Program-made: the position numbers and the translations under genes
Part shown: positions 23,060 to 36,770 of the stretch, piece after piece
Position numbering within the stretch: the stretch's first letter is position 1
Layout: every line of letters begins with the position of its first letter
Origin: Melieria omissa
Taxonomy: Eukaryota; Arthropoda; Insecta; Diptera; Ulidiidae
Reading direction: 5' to 3'
Length of the DNA stretch: 64,000 nt
Assembly (NCBI GenBank): GCA_963971225.1
Contig: CAXARI010000032.1
Coordinates: 1 to 64,000 of the forward strand
Notes under the pieces: model-generated
The model's database searches: none
What the model was told of the DNA's origin: nothing
Seen by the model: only the letters and a program-made list of their open reading frames with translations

Positions 23060-26000
23060 TTTTGCGTCAAAATTAAGCCAGAGTGACCACCTTTCACCAA
23101 TTTGGTAAATCTCTCTGTTAAATCTCGACCCGTTAACGGATTTTAATAATATTATGCCTTATGATTTAGCTAGACTCGTATGCTTTCTATAATGGTATCA
23201 ATCATCCTTCTATACCCCAAGGTTCGAAAGCAAATCGATTTGGAACGGTGACTTTGAAAAAATTGCTACTTGGGTTCAACCACTAAAATGCTTGTCAACA
23301 CCAAATGCCTAAGTGCATATTAATAGTTGACCCCTTAAAATTTAGCCAGAGTCTTATGCTTTTTATATTGGTCCTTAACTTTTCACTATCCTTCAGGAAT
23401 AATGAGCATATCGATGCGCAAGGATAATATTGAAAAACTGCCTATTACAAAATACACACTCACCACTAAAGTGCTTATAGATTCCAAACGGTATGGGCTA
23501 CGTTGATAAAAAACCCCTTAAAATGTAGCTAGAGATTGCAGCTTTATCAAATTAAATCAATAATTGCATTACTATTCGGCAATCATGAACAGATCGATGC
23601 GCAAGAGTGACATTAAATGGCTGCCTACTGCAAAATCGATAAAATGCTTGTAAAATATGATGATTCTAGGTTTATAGAAAAAATAATAACCTTAAAACCT
23701 AGCTGGAGTTTTGAGCTTTCATAAATGGGGTCAATCTTCTCGCTATCTCAAATAATGAAGGAGAATTTCGTTGTGGAAAAGTGATATCGACCACATGATA
23801 CATCTATATCAGGGGGTGCCCAAAATCTTCTTATGGAAAAGCAAAAACCAATACATGTAAAGTTGCCCAAAAAAAATGCAAACAAATTATTTAATTAGTT
23901 GAAAGCACATTGTGCATTTCGCTTGACCCTTAAAATTATAAGTGAAAAAAATATAATGTTCCCATTTGTCATTGCCGAAAGGCCAACCAATCGCCAAAAC
24001 AAAAACTACAACAACAAAAGCATCTAATTTTTTTTCATACATACAATTTCTTGAGGCAACAAAACAAAAATCCGCGCAGCCCCCACACGTGTTGCTTCGT
24101 TGCTGTCACAACAACGACTGCTTGGAAGAATGCACCTCTGATCTTATAATCAATCAAATGCTTGTGGAACCTAAGTACGCACAATCACTTTAATAAAAAT
24201 GGCGTCAAAATTAAGCCAGAGTGACCACCTTTCACCAATTTGGTAAATAAAAAAAATATCCCACCGGCAGCATGATCGAAATTATGGCTGTTAAATCTCG
24301 ACCGGTTAACGGATTTTAATAATATTATGCCTTATTATTTAGCTAGACTCGTATGCTTTCTATAATGGTATCAATCATCCTTCTATACCCCAAGGTTCGA
24401 AAGCAAATCGATTTGGAACGGTGACTTTGAAAAAATTGCTACTTGGGTGCAACCACTAAAATGCTTGTCAACACCAAATGCATAAGTGCATTTTAATAAT
24501 TGACCCCTTAAAATTTAGCCAGAGTCTTATGCTTTTTATATTGGTCCCTAGCTTTTCATTATCCTTCAGGAATAATGAGCATATCGATGCGCCAGGATAA
24601 CATTGAAAAACTGCCTATTACAAAATACACGCTCACCACTAAAGTGCTTATAGATTCCAAACGGTATGGGCTACATTAATAAAAAACCCCTTAAAATGTA
24701 GCTAGAGATTGCAGCTTTATCAAATTAAATCAATAATTTGATTACTATTCGGCAATCATGAACAGATCGATGCGCAAGAGTGACATTAAATGGCTGCCTA
24801 CTGCCAAATCGATAAAATGCTTGTAAAATATGATGATTCTAGGTTTATATAAAAAATAATAACCTTAGAACCTAGCTGGATTTTTGAGCTTTCATAAATG
24901 GGGTCAATCTTCTCGCTATCTCAGATAATGCAGGAGAATTTCGTTGTGGAAAAGTGATATCGACCACATGATACATCTATATCAGGGGTGCCCAAAATCT
25001 TCTTATGGAAAAGCAAAAACCAATACATTTAAAGTTGCCCAAAAAAAATGCAAACAAATTATTTAATTAATTGAATTAGTTGAAAGCACATTGTGCATTT
25101 CGCTTGACCCTTAAAATTATAAGTGAAAAAAATATAATGTTCCCATTTGACATTGCCGAAAGGCCAACCAATCGCCAACACAAAAACGCATACACACAAG
25201 AACTACAACAACAAAAGCATCTAATTTTTTTCATACATAGAATTTCTTTAGGCAACAAAACAAAAATCCGCGCAGCCCCCACACGTGTTGCTTCGTTGCT
25301 GTCACAACAACGACTGATTGAAAGAATGCACCTCTGATCTATATAACCAATCAAATGCTTGTGCAACCTAAGTACGCACAATCACTTTAATCAAAATGGC
25401 GTCAAAATTAAGCCAGAGTGACACCCTTTCACCAATTTGGTAAATAAAAAAAATATCCCACCGCCAGCATGATCGAAATTATGGCTGTTAAATCGCGACC
25501 CGTTAACGGATTTTAATAATATTATGCCTTATTATTTAGCTAGACTCGTATGCTTTCTATAATGGTATCAATCATCCTTCTATACCCCAAGGTTCGAAAG
25601 CAAATCGATTTGGAACGGTGACTTTGAAAAAATTGCTACTTGGGTTCAACCACTAAAATGCTTGTCAACACCAAATGCATAAGTGCATATTAATAATTGA
25701 CCCCTTAAAATTTAGCCAGAGTCTTATGCTTTTTATATTGGTCCTTAACTTTTCATTATCCTTCAGGAATAATGAGCATATCGATGCGCAAGGATAATAT
25801 TGAAAAACTGCCTATTACAAAATACACACTCACCACTAAAGTGCTTATAGATTCCAAACGGTATGGGTTACGTTAATAAAAAACCCCTTAAAATGTAGCT
25901 AGAGATTGCAGCTTTATCAAATTAAATCAATAATTTGATTACTATTCGGCAATCATGAACAGATCGATGCGCAAGAGTGACATTAAATGGCTGCCTACTG

Positions 26001-29000
26001 CAAAATCGATAAAATGCTTGTAAAATATGATGATTCTAGGTTTATAGAAAAAATAATAACCTTAAAACCTAGCTGGAGTTTTGAGCTTTCATAAATGGGG
26101 TCAATCTTCTCGCTATCTCAAATAATGAAGGAGAATTTCGTTGTGGAAAAGTGATATCGACCACATGATACATCTATATCAGGGGGTGCCCAAAATCTTC
26201 TTATGGAAAAGCAAAAACCAATACATGTAAAGTTGCCCAAAAAAAATGCAAACAAATTATTTAATTAGTTGAATTAGTTGAAAGCACATTGTGCATTTCG
26301 CTTGACCCTTAAAATTATAAGTGAAAAAAATATAATGTTCCCATTTGTCATTGCCGAAAGGCCAACCAATCGCCAACACAAAAAAGCATACACACAAAAA
26401 CTACAACAACAAAAGCATCTAATTTTTTTTCATACATACAATTTCTTGAGGCAACAAAACAAAAATCCGCGCAGCCCCCACACGTGTTGCTTCGTTGCTA
26501 TCACAACAACGACTGATTGAAAGAATGCACCTCTGATCTATATAACCAATCAAATGGTTGTGGAACCTAAGTACGCACAATCACTTTAATCAAAATGGCG
26601 TCAAAATTAAGCCAGAGTGACCACCTTTCACCAATTTGGTAAATAAAAAAATATCCCACCGGCAGCATGATCGAAATTATGGCTCTTAAATCTCGACCCG
26701 TTAACGGATTTTAATAATATTATGCCTTATTATTTAGCTAGACTCGTATGCTTTCTATAATGGTATCAATCATCCTTCTATACCCCAAGGTTCGAAAGCA
26801 AATCGATTTGGAACGGTGACTTTGAAAAAATTGCTACTTGGGTGCAACCACTAAAATTCTTGTCAACACCAAATGCATAAGTGCATATTAATAATTGACC
26901 CCTTAAAATTTAGCCAGAGTCTTATGCTTTCTATATTGGTCCCTAACTTTTCATTATCCTTCAGGAATAATGAGCATATCGATGCGCAAGGATAACATTG
27001 AAAAACTGCGTATTACAAAATACACACTCACCACTAAAGTGCTTATAGATTCCAAACGGTATGGGTTACGATAATAAAAAACCCCTTAAAATGTAGCTAG
27101 AGATTGCAGCTTTATCAAATTAAATCAATAGTTTGATTACTATTAGGCAATCATGAACAGATCGATGCGCAAGGGTGACATTAAATGGCTGCCTACTGCA
27201 AAATCGATAAAATGCTTGTGAAATATGATGATTCTAGGTTTATAGAAAAACTAATAACCTTAAAACCTAGCTGGAGTTTTGAGCTTTCATAAATGGGGTC
27301 AATCTTCTCGCTATCTCAGATAATGCAGGAGAATTTCGTTGTGGAAAAGTGATATCGACCACATGATACATCTATATCAGGAGTGCCCAAAATCTTCTTA
27401 TGGAAAAGCAAAAACCAATACATGTAAAGTTGACCAAAAAATGCAAACAAATTATTTAATTAATTGAATTAGTTGAAAGCACATTGTGCATTTCGCTTGA
27501 CCCTTAAAATTATAAGTGAAAAAATATAATGTTCCCATTTGTCATTGCCGAAAGGCCAACCAATCGCCAACACAAAAAAGCATACACACAAAAACTACAA
27601 CAACAAAAGCATCTAATTTTTTTTCATACATACAATTTCTTGAGGCAACAAAACAAAAATCCGCGCAGCCCCCACACGTGTTGCTTCGTTGCTATCACAA
27701 CAACGACTGATTGAAAGAATGCACCTCTGATCTATATAATCAATCAAATGCTTGTGGAACCTAAGTACGCCTAATCACTTTAATCAAAATGGCGTCAAAA
27801 TTAAGCCAGAGTGACCACCTTTCACCAATTTGGTAAATAAAAAAAATATCTCACCGGCAGCATGATCGAAATTATGGCTGTTAAATCTCGACCCGTTAAC
27901 GGATTTTAATAATATTATGCCTTATTATTTAGCTAGACTCGTATGCTTTCTATAATGGTATCAATCATCCTTCTATACCCCAAGGTTCGAAAGCAAATCG
28001 ATTTGGAACGGTGACTTTGAAAAAATTGCTACTTGGGTGCAACCACTAAAATTCTTGTCAACACCAAATGCATAAGTGCATATTAATAATTGACCCCTTA
28101 AAATTTAGCCAGAGTCTTATGCTTTCTATATTGGTCCCTAACTTTTCATTATCCTTCAGGAATAATGAGCATATCGATGCGCAAGGATAACATTGAAAAA
28201 CTGCGTATTACAAAATACACACTCACCACTAAAGTGCATATAGATTCCAAACGGTATGGGTTACGATAATAAAAACCCCCTTAAAATGTAGCTAGAGATT
28301 GCAGCTTCATCAAATTAAATCAATAATTTGATTACTATTAGGCAATCATGAACAGATCGATGCGCAAGGGTGACATTAAATGGCTGCCTACTGCAAAATC
28401 GATAAAATGCTTGTGAAATATGATGATTCTAGGTTTATAGAAAAACTAATAACCTTAAAACCTAGCTGGAGTTTTGAGCTTTCATAAATGGGGTCAATCT
28501 TCTCGCTATCTCAGATAATGCAGGAGAATTTCGTTGTGGAAAAGTGATATCGACCACATGATACATCTATATCAGGAGTGCCCAAAATCTTCTTATGGAA
28601 AAGCAAAAACCAATACATGTAAAGTTGACCAAAAAAAATGCAAACAAATTATTTAATTAGTTGAATTAGTTGAAAGCACATTGTGCATTTCGCTTGACCC
28701 TTAAAATTATAAGTGAAAAAATATAATGTTCCCATTTGTCATTGCCGAAAGGCCAACCAATCGCCAAAACAAAAACTACAACAACAAAAGCATCTAATTT
28801 TTTTTCATACATACAATTTCTTGAGGCAACAAAACAAAAATCCGCGCAGCCCCCACACGTGTTGCTTCGTTGCTGTCACAACAACGACTGATTGAAAGAA
28901 TGCACCTCTGATCTATATAACCAATCAAATGCTTGTGGAACCTAAGTACGCACAATCACTTTAATCAAAATGGCGTCAAAATTAAGCCAGAGTGACCACC

Positions 29001-32000
29001 TTTCACCAATTTGGTAAATAAAAAAAATATCCCACCGGCAGCATGATCGAAATTATGGCTATTAAATCTCGACCCGTTAACGGATTTTAATAATATTATG
29101 CCTTATTATTTAGCTAGACTCGTATGCTTTCTATAATGGTATCAATCATCCTTCTATACCCCAAGGTTCGAAAGCAAATCGATTTGGAACGGTGACTTTG
29201 AAAAAATTGCTACTTGGGTTCAACCACTAAAATGCTTGTCAACACCAAATGCCTAAGTGCATATTAATAGTTGACCCCTTAAAATTTAGCCAGAGTCTTA
29301 TGCTTTTTATATTGGTCCTTAACTTTTCATTATCCTTTAGGAATAATGAGCATATCGATGCGCAAGGATAATATTGAAAAACTGCCTATTACAAAATACA
29401 CACTCACCACTAAAGTGCTTATAGATTCCAAACGGTATGGGTTACGTTAATAAAAAACCCCTTAAAATGTAGCTAGAGATTGCAGCTTTATCAAATTAAA
29501 TCAATAATTTGATTACTATTAGGCAATCATGAACAGATCGATGCGCAAGAGTGACATTAAATGGCTGCCTACTGCAAAATCGATAAAATGCTTGTAAAAT
29601 ATGATGATTCTAGGTTTATAGAAAAAATAATAACCTTAAAACCTAGCTGGAGTTTTGAGCTTTCATAAATGGGGTCAATCTTCTCGCTATCTCAGATAAT
29701 GCAGGAGAATTTTGTTGTGGAAAAGTGATATCGACCACATGATACATCTATATCAGGGGTGCCCAAAATCTTCTTATGGAAAAGCAAAAACCAATACATT
29801 TAAAGTTGCCCAAAAAAATGCAAACAAATTATTTAATTAATTGAATTAGTTGAAAGCACATTGTGCATTTCGCTTGACCCTTAAAATTATAAGTGAAAAA
29901 AATATAATGTTCCCATTTGACATTGCCGAAAGGCCAACCAATCGCCAACACAAAAAAGCATACACACAAAACCACAACAACAAAAGCATCTAATTTTTTT
30001 TCATACATACAATTACTTGAGGCAACAAAACAAAAATCCGCGCAGCCCCTACACGTGTTGCTTCGTTGCTGTCACAACAACGACTGATTGAAAGAATGCA
30101 CCTCTGATCTATATAACCAATCAAATGCTTGTGCAACCTAAGTATGCACAATCACTTTAATCAAAATGGCGTCAAAATTAAGCCAGAGTGACCACCTTTC
30201 ACCAATTTGGTAAATAAAAAAAATATCCCACCGCCAGCATGATCGAAATTATGGCTGTTAAATCTCGACCCGTTAACTGATTTTAATAATATTATGCCTT
30301 ATTATTTAGCTAGACTCGTATGCTTTCTATAATGGTATCAATCATCCTTCTATACCCCAAGGTTCGAAAGCAAATCGATTTGGAACGGTGACTTTGAAAA
30401 AATTGCTACTTGGGTGCAACCACTAAAATGCTTGTCAACACCAAATGCATAAGTGCATATTAATAATTGACCCCTTAAAATTTAGCCAGAGTCTTATGCT
30501 TTCTATATTGGTCCCTAACTTTTCATTATCCTTCAGGAATAATGAGCATATCGATGCGCAAGGATAACATTGAAAAACTGCCTATTACAAAATACACACT
30601 CACCACTAAAGTGCTTATAGATTCCAAACGGTATGGGTTACGTTAATAAAAAACCCCTTAAAATGTAGCTAGAGATTGCAGCTTTATCAAATTAAATCAA
30701 TAATTTGATTACTATTAGGCAATCATGAACAGATCGATGCGCAAGAGTGACATTAAATGGCTGCCTACTGCAAAATCGATAAAATGCTTGTAAAATATGA
30801 TGATTCTAGGTTTATAGAAAAAATAATAACCTTAAAACCTAGCTGGAGTTTTGAGCTTTCATAAATGGGGTCAATCTTCTCGCTATCTCAAATAATGCAG
30901 GAGAATTTCGTTGTGGAAAAGTGATATCGACCACATGATACATCTATATCAGGGGTGCCCAAAGTCTTCTTATGGAAAAGCAAAAACCAATACATTTAAA
31001 GTTGCCCAAAAAAATGCAAACAAATTATTTAATTAATTGAATTAGTTGAAAGCACATTGTGCATTTCGCTTGACCCTTAAAATTATAAGTGAAAAAAATA
31101 TAATGTTCCCATTTGACATTGCCGAAAGGCCAACCAATCGCCAACACAAAAAAGCATACACACAAAAACTACAACAACAAAAGCATCTAATTTTTTTTCA
31201 TACATAGAATTTCTTGAGGCAACAAAACAAAAATCCGCGCAGCCCCCACACGTGTCGCTTCGTTGCTGTCACAACAACGACTGATTGAAAGAATGCACCT
31301 CTGATCTATATAACCAATCAAATGCTTGTGGAACCTAAGTACGCACAATCACTTTAATAAAAATGGCGTCAAAATTAAGCCAGAGTGACAACCTTTCACC
31401 AATTTGGTAAATAAAAAAAATATCCCACCGGCAGCATGATCGAAATTATGGCTGTTAAATCTCGACTCGTTAACGGATTTTAATAATATTATGCCTTATG
31501 ATTTAGCTAGACTCGTATGCTTTCTATAATGGTATCAATCATCCCTCTATACCCCAAGGTTCGAAAGCAAATCGATTTGGAACGGTGACTTTGAAAAAAT
31601 TGCTACTTGGGTTCAACCACTAAAATGCTTGTCAACACCAAATGCATAAGTGCATATTAATAATTGACCCCTTAAAATTTAGCCAGAGTCTTATGCTTTT
31701 TATATTGGTCCTTAACTTTTCATTATCCTTCAGGAATAATGAGCATATCGATGCGCAAGGATAATATTGAAAAACTGCCTATTACAAAATACACACTCAC
31801 CACTAAAGTGCTTATAGATTCCAAACGGTATGGGCTACGTTGATAAAAAACCCCTTAAAATGTAGCTAGAGATTGCAGCTTTATCAAATTAAATCAATAA
31901 TTGCATTACTATTCGGCAATCATGAACAGATCGATGCGCAAGAGTGACATTAAATGGCTGCCTACTAAAAAATCGATAAAATGCTTGTAAAATATGATGA

Positions 32001-35000
32001 TTTTAGGTTTATAGAAAAAATAATAACCTTAAAACCTAGCTGGAGTTTTGAGCTTTCATAAATGGGGTCAATCTTCTCGCTAACTCAAATAATGCAGGAG
32101 AATTTCGTTGTGGAAAAGTGATATCGACCACATGATACATCTATATCAGGGGGTGCCCAAAATCTTCTTATGGAAAAGCAAAAACCAATACATGTAAAGT
32201 TGCCCAAAAAAAATGCAAACAAATTATTTAATTAGTTGAATTAGTTGAAAGCACATTGTGCATTTCGCTTGACCCTTAAAATTATAAGTGAAAAAAATAT
32301 AATGTTCCCAATTGTCATTGCCGAAAGGCCAACCAAGCCAGAGTGACAACCTTTCACCAATTTGGTAAATAAAAAAAATATCCCACCGGCAGCATGATCG
32401 AAATTATGGCTGTTAAATCTCGACCCGTTAACGGATTTTAACAATATTATGCCTTATGATTTAACTAGACTCGTATGCTTTCTATAATGGTATCAATCAT
32501 CCCTCTATACCCCAAGGTTCGAAAGCAAATCGATTTGGAACGGTGACTTTGAAAAAATTGCTACTTGGGTTCAACCACTAAAATGCTTGTCAACACCAAA
32601 TGCATAAGTGCATATTAATAATTGACCCCTTAAAATTTAGCCAGAGTCTTATGCTTTTTATATTGGTCCTTAACTTTTCATTATCCTTCAGGAATAATGA
32701 GCATATCGATGCGCAAGGATAATATTGAAAAACTGCCTATTACAAAATACACACTCACCACTAAAGTGCTTATAGATTCCAAACGGTATGGGCTACGTTG
32801 ATAAAAAACCCCTTAAAATGTAGCTAGAGATTGCAGCTTTATCAAATTAAATCAATAATTGCATTACTATTCGGCAATCATGACCAGATCGATGCGCAAG
32901 AGTGACATTAAATGGCTGCCTACTGCAAAATCGATAAAATGCTTGTAAAATATGATGATTCTAGGTTTATAGAAAAAATAATAACCTTAAAACCTAGCTG
33001 GAGTTTTGAGCTTTCATAAATGGGGTCAATCTTCTCGCTAACTCAAATAATGCAGGAGAATTTCGTTGTGGAAAAGTGATATCGACCACATGATACATCT
33101 ATATCAGGGGGTGCCCAAAATCTTCTTATGGAAAAGCAAAAACCAATACATGTAAAGTTGCCCAAAAAAAATGCAAACAAATTATTTAATTAGTTGAATT
33201 AGTTGAAAGCACATTGTGCATTTCGCTTGACCCTTAAAATTATAAGTGAAAAAAATATAATGTTCCCATTTGTCATTGCCGAAAGGCCAACCAATCGCCA
33301 AAACAAAAACTACAACAACAAAAGCATCTAATTTTTTTTCATACATACAATTTCTTGAGGCAACAAAACAAAAATCCGCGCAGCCCCACACGTGTTGCTT
33401 CGTTGCTGTCACAACAACGACTGATTGAAAGAATCCACCTCTGATCTATATAACCAATCAAATGCTTGTGCAACCTAAGTACGCACAATCACTTTAATAA
33501 AAATGGCGTCAAAATTAAGCCAGAGTGACCACCTTTCACCAATTTGGTAAATAAAAAAAATATCCCACCGGCAGCATGATCGAAATTATGGCTGTTAAAT
33601 CTCGACCCGTTAACGGATTTTAATAATATTATGCCTTATGATTTAGCTAGACTCGTATGCTTTCTATAATGGTATCAATCATCCTTCTATACCCCAAGGT
33701 TCGAAAGCAAATCGATTTGGAACGGTGACTTTGAAAAAATTGCTACTTGGGTTCAACCACTAAAATGCTTGTCAACACCAAATGCATAAGTGCATATTAA
33801 TAATTGACCCCTTAAAATTTAGCCAGAGTCTTATGCTTTCTATATTGGTCCCTAACTTTTCATTATCCTTCAGGAATAATGAGCATATCGATGCGCAAGG
33901 ATAACATTGAAAAACTGCCTATTACAAAATACACGCTCACCACTAAAGTGCTTATAGATTCCAAACGGTATGGGCTACATTAATAAAAAACCCCTTAAAA
34001 TGTAGCTAGAGATTGCAGCTTTATCAAATTTAATCAATAATTTGATTACTATTCCGCAATCATGAACAGATCGATGCGCAAAAGTGACATTAAATGGCTG
34101 CCTACTGAAAAATCGATAAAATGCTTGTAAAATATGATGATTCCAGGTTTATATAAAAAATAATAACCTTAAAAGCTAGCTGGAGTTTTGAGCTTTCATA
34201 AATGGGGTCAATCTTCTCGCTATCTCAGATAATGCAGGAGAATTTCGTTGTGGAAAAGTGATATCGACCACATGATACATCTATATCAGGGGTGCCCAAA
34301 ATCTCCTTATGGAAAAGCAAAAACCAATACATGTAAAGTTGCCCAAAAAAAATGCAAACAAATTATTTAATTAATTGAATTAGTTGAAAGCACATTGTGC
34401 ATTTCGCTTGACCCTTAAAATTATAAGTGAAAAAAATATAATGTTCCCATTTGTCATTGCCGAAAGGCCAACCAATCGCCAAAACAAAAACTACAACAAC
34501 AAAAGCATCTAATTTTTTTTATACATACAATTTCTTGAGGCAACAAAACAAAAATCCGCGCAGCCCCCACACGTGTTGCTTCGTTGCTGTCACAACAACG
34601 ACTGATTGAAAGAATGCACCTCTGATCTACATAATCAATCAAATGCTTGTGGAACCTAAGTACGCACAATCACTTTAATCAAAATGGCGTCAAAATTAAG
34701 CCAGAGTGACCACCTTTCACCAATTTGGTAAATAAAAAAAATATCCCACCGCCAGCATGATCGAAATTATGGCTGTTAAATCTCGACCCGTTAACGGATT
34801 TTAATAATATTATGCCTTATTATTTAGCTAGACTCGTATGCTTTCTATAATGCATCCTTCTATACCCCAAGGTTCGAAAGCAAATCGATTTGGAACGGTG
34901 ACTTTGAAAAAATTGCTACTTGGGTGCAACCACTAAAATGCTTGTCAACACCAAATGCATAAGTGCATATTAATAATTGACCCCTTTAAATTTAGCCAGA

Positions 35001-36521
35001 GTCTTATGCTTTCTATATTGGTCCCTACCTTTTCATTATCCGTCAGGAATAATGAGCATATCGATGCGCAAGGATAACATTGAAAAACTGCCTATTACAA
35101 AATACACACTCACCACTAAAGTGCTTATAGATTCCAAACGGTATGGGTTACGTTAATAAAAAACCCCTTAAAATGTAGCTAGAGATTGCAGCTTTATCAA
35201 ATTAAATCAATAATTTGATTACTATTAGGCAATCATGAACAGATCGATGCGCAAGAGTGACATTAAATGGCTGCCTACTGCAAAATCGATAAAATGCTTG
35301 TAAAATATGATGATTCTAGGTTTATAGAAAAAATAATAACCTTAAAACCTAGCTGGAGTTTTGAGCTTTCATAAATGGGGTCAATCTTCTCGCTATCTCA
35401 AATAATGCAGGAGAATTTCGTTGTGGAAAAGTGATATCGACCAAATGATACATCTATATCAGGGGTGCCCAAAGTCTTCTTATGGAAAAGCAAAAACCAA
35501 TACATTTAAAGTTGACCAAAAAAATGCAAACAAATTATTTAATTAATTGAATTAGTTGAAAGCACATTGTGCATTTCGCTTGACCCTTAAAATTATAAGT
35601 GAAAAAAATATAATGTTCCCATTTGACATTGCCGAAAGGCCAACCAATCGCCAACACAAAAACGCATACACACAAGAACTACAACAACAAAAGCATCTAA
35701 TTTTTTTCATACATAGAATTTCTTGAGGCAACAAAACAAAAATCCGCGCAGCCCCCACACGTGTTGCTTCGTTGCTGTCACAACAACGACTGATTGAAAG
35801 AATGCACCTCTGATCTATATAACCAATCAAATGCTTGTGGAACCTAAGTACGCACAATCACTTTAATCAAAATGGCGTCAAAATTAAGCCAGAGTGACCA
35901 CCTTTCACCAATTTGGTAAATACAAAAAATATCCCACCGGCAGCATGTTCGAAATTATGGCTCTTAAATCTCGACCCGTTAACGGATTTTAATAATATTA
36001 TGCCTTTTTATTTAGCTAGACTCGTATGCTTTCTATAATGGTATCAATCATCCTTCTATACCCCAAGGTTCGAAAGCAAATCGATTTGGAACGGTGACTT
36101 TGAAAAAATGGCTACTTAAAACCTAGCTGGAGTTTTGAGCTTTCATAAATGGGGTCAATCTTCTCGCTATCTCAAATAATGCAGGAGAATTTCGTTGTGG
36201 AAAAGTGATATCGACCACATAATACATCTATATTAGGGGTGCCCAAAATATTCTTATGGAAAAGCAAAAACCAATACATGTAAAGTTGCCCAAAAAAAAT
36301 TCAAACAAATTATTTAATTAGTTGAATTAGTTGAAAGCACATTGCGCATTTCGCTTGACCCTTAAAATTATAAGTGAAAAAAATATAATGTTCCCATTTG
36401 TCATTGCCGAAAGGCCAACCAATCGCCAAAACAAAAACTACAACAACAAAAGCATCTAATTTTTTTTCATACATACAATTTCTTGAGGCAACAAAACAAA
36501 AATCCGCGCAGCCCCCACACG
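23060..36521. repeat. Satellite monomers without SINE
   Basis: About eleven monomers of standard order. Departures: at about 32335 a deletion joins the MITE (AAGGCCAACCAA) to unit E (GCCAGAGTGAC), removing roughly 240 bp; at 34852 an 8-bp deletion removes GTATCAAT from unit A; at about 36116 unit A (GGCTACTT) is joined to unit D (AAAACCTAGC), removing units B and C. Variants such as GGGTTCAACC and CCTTAACTT recur in non-adjacent monomers, which suggests exchange between copies. Confidence 0.85.
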
Positions 36522-36770
36522 ACTTAAAAAATGTTGAATCCGGACAAGTTGGATGGTGGAATAACACTGATTTTATTTCATTCACTTACTCTAAGCTCGA
36601 ACGTTTGTCATTGCTGATCGAGCAAATCAAGCAATCGAGCAAACAATCAAGCTCATATTACATATCGAGTTAATGACATTGCAACTTAACTTAAAATATG
36701 CTAGTTGTTGCTGGCTGTTTTTGTTGGATGTTTGGTTGGTCGTTGACTTCAAACTTGCTGACAGCTATAA
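36522..36770 (-). repeat. Element 1 3' LTR
   Basis: About 249 bp, read on the minus strand from TTATAGCTGTCAG to TTTTTTAAGT. It matches 62937-63177 apart from an 8-bp length difference (AATCGAGC near 36635) and two substitutions. The last codons of env run into it. The sequence just upstream on the minus strand (GGTGGTG) is a weak polypurine-tract candidate. Confidence 0.92.

Larger units (their letters stand above)
1..36521. repeat. 1.2-kb tandem satellite array, left block
   Basis: About 30 head-to-tail monomers of roughly 1180-1200 bp. A convenient anchor (TTGAAAGCACATTGTGC) occurs near 62, 1241, 3057, 4254, 5451, 7251, 8448, 9628, 10808, 12502, 13682, 15369, 16549, 17729, 19417, 20180, 21854, 22617, 23899, 25080, 26278, 27473, 28670, 29850, 31046, 32245, 33203, 34384, 35556 and 36331. 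Spacing departs from about 1.19 kb only where there is an insertion (Tc1 derivative, SINE) or a deletion. Monomers differ by a few scattered substitutions. The short ORFs in them are not conserved as proteins: indels shift their frames between copies. The block ends where an errantivirus entered monomer 30; the array resumes at 63179. Pericentromeric or sex-chromosome heterochromatin is a reasonable guess, but the sequence does not show it. Confidence 0.97.

Noticed and set aside
1..36521. CRISPR array or bacterial operon
   Set aside because: The repeat unit is over 1 kb with no short spacers, and all coding sequence present is eukaryotic retroelement or DNA-transposon sequence.
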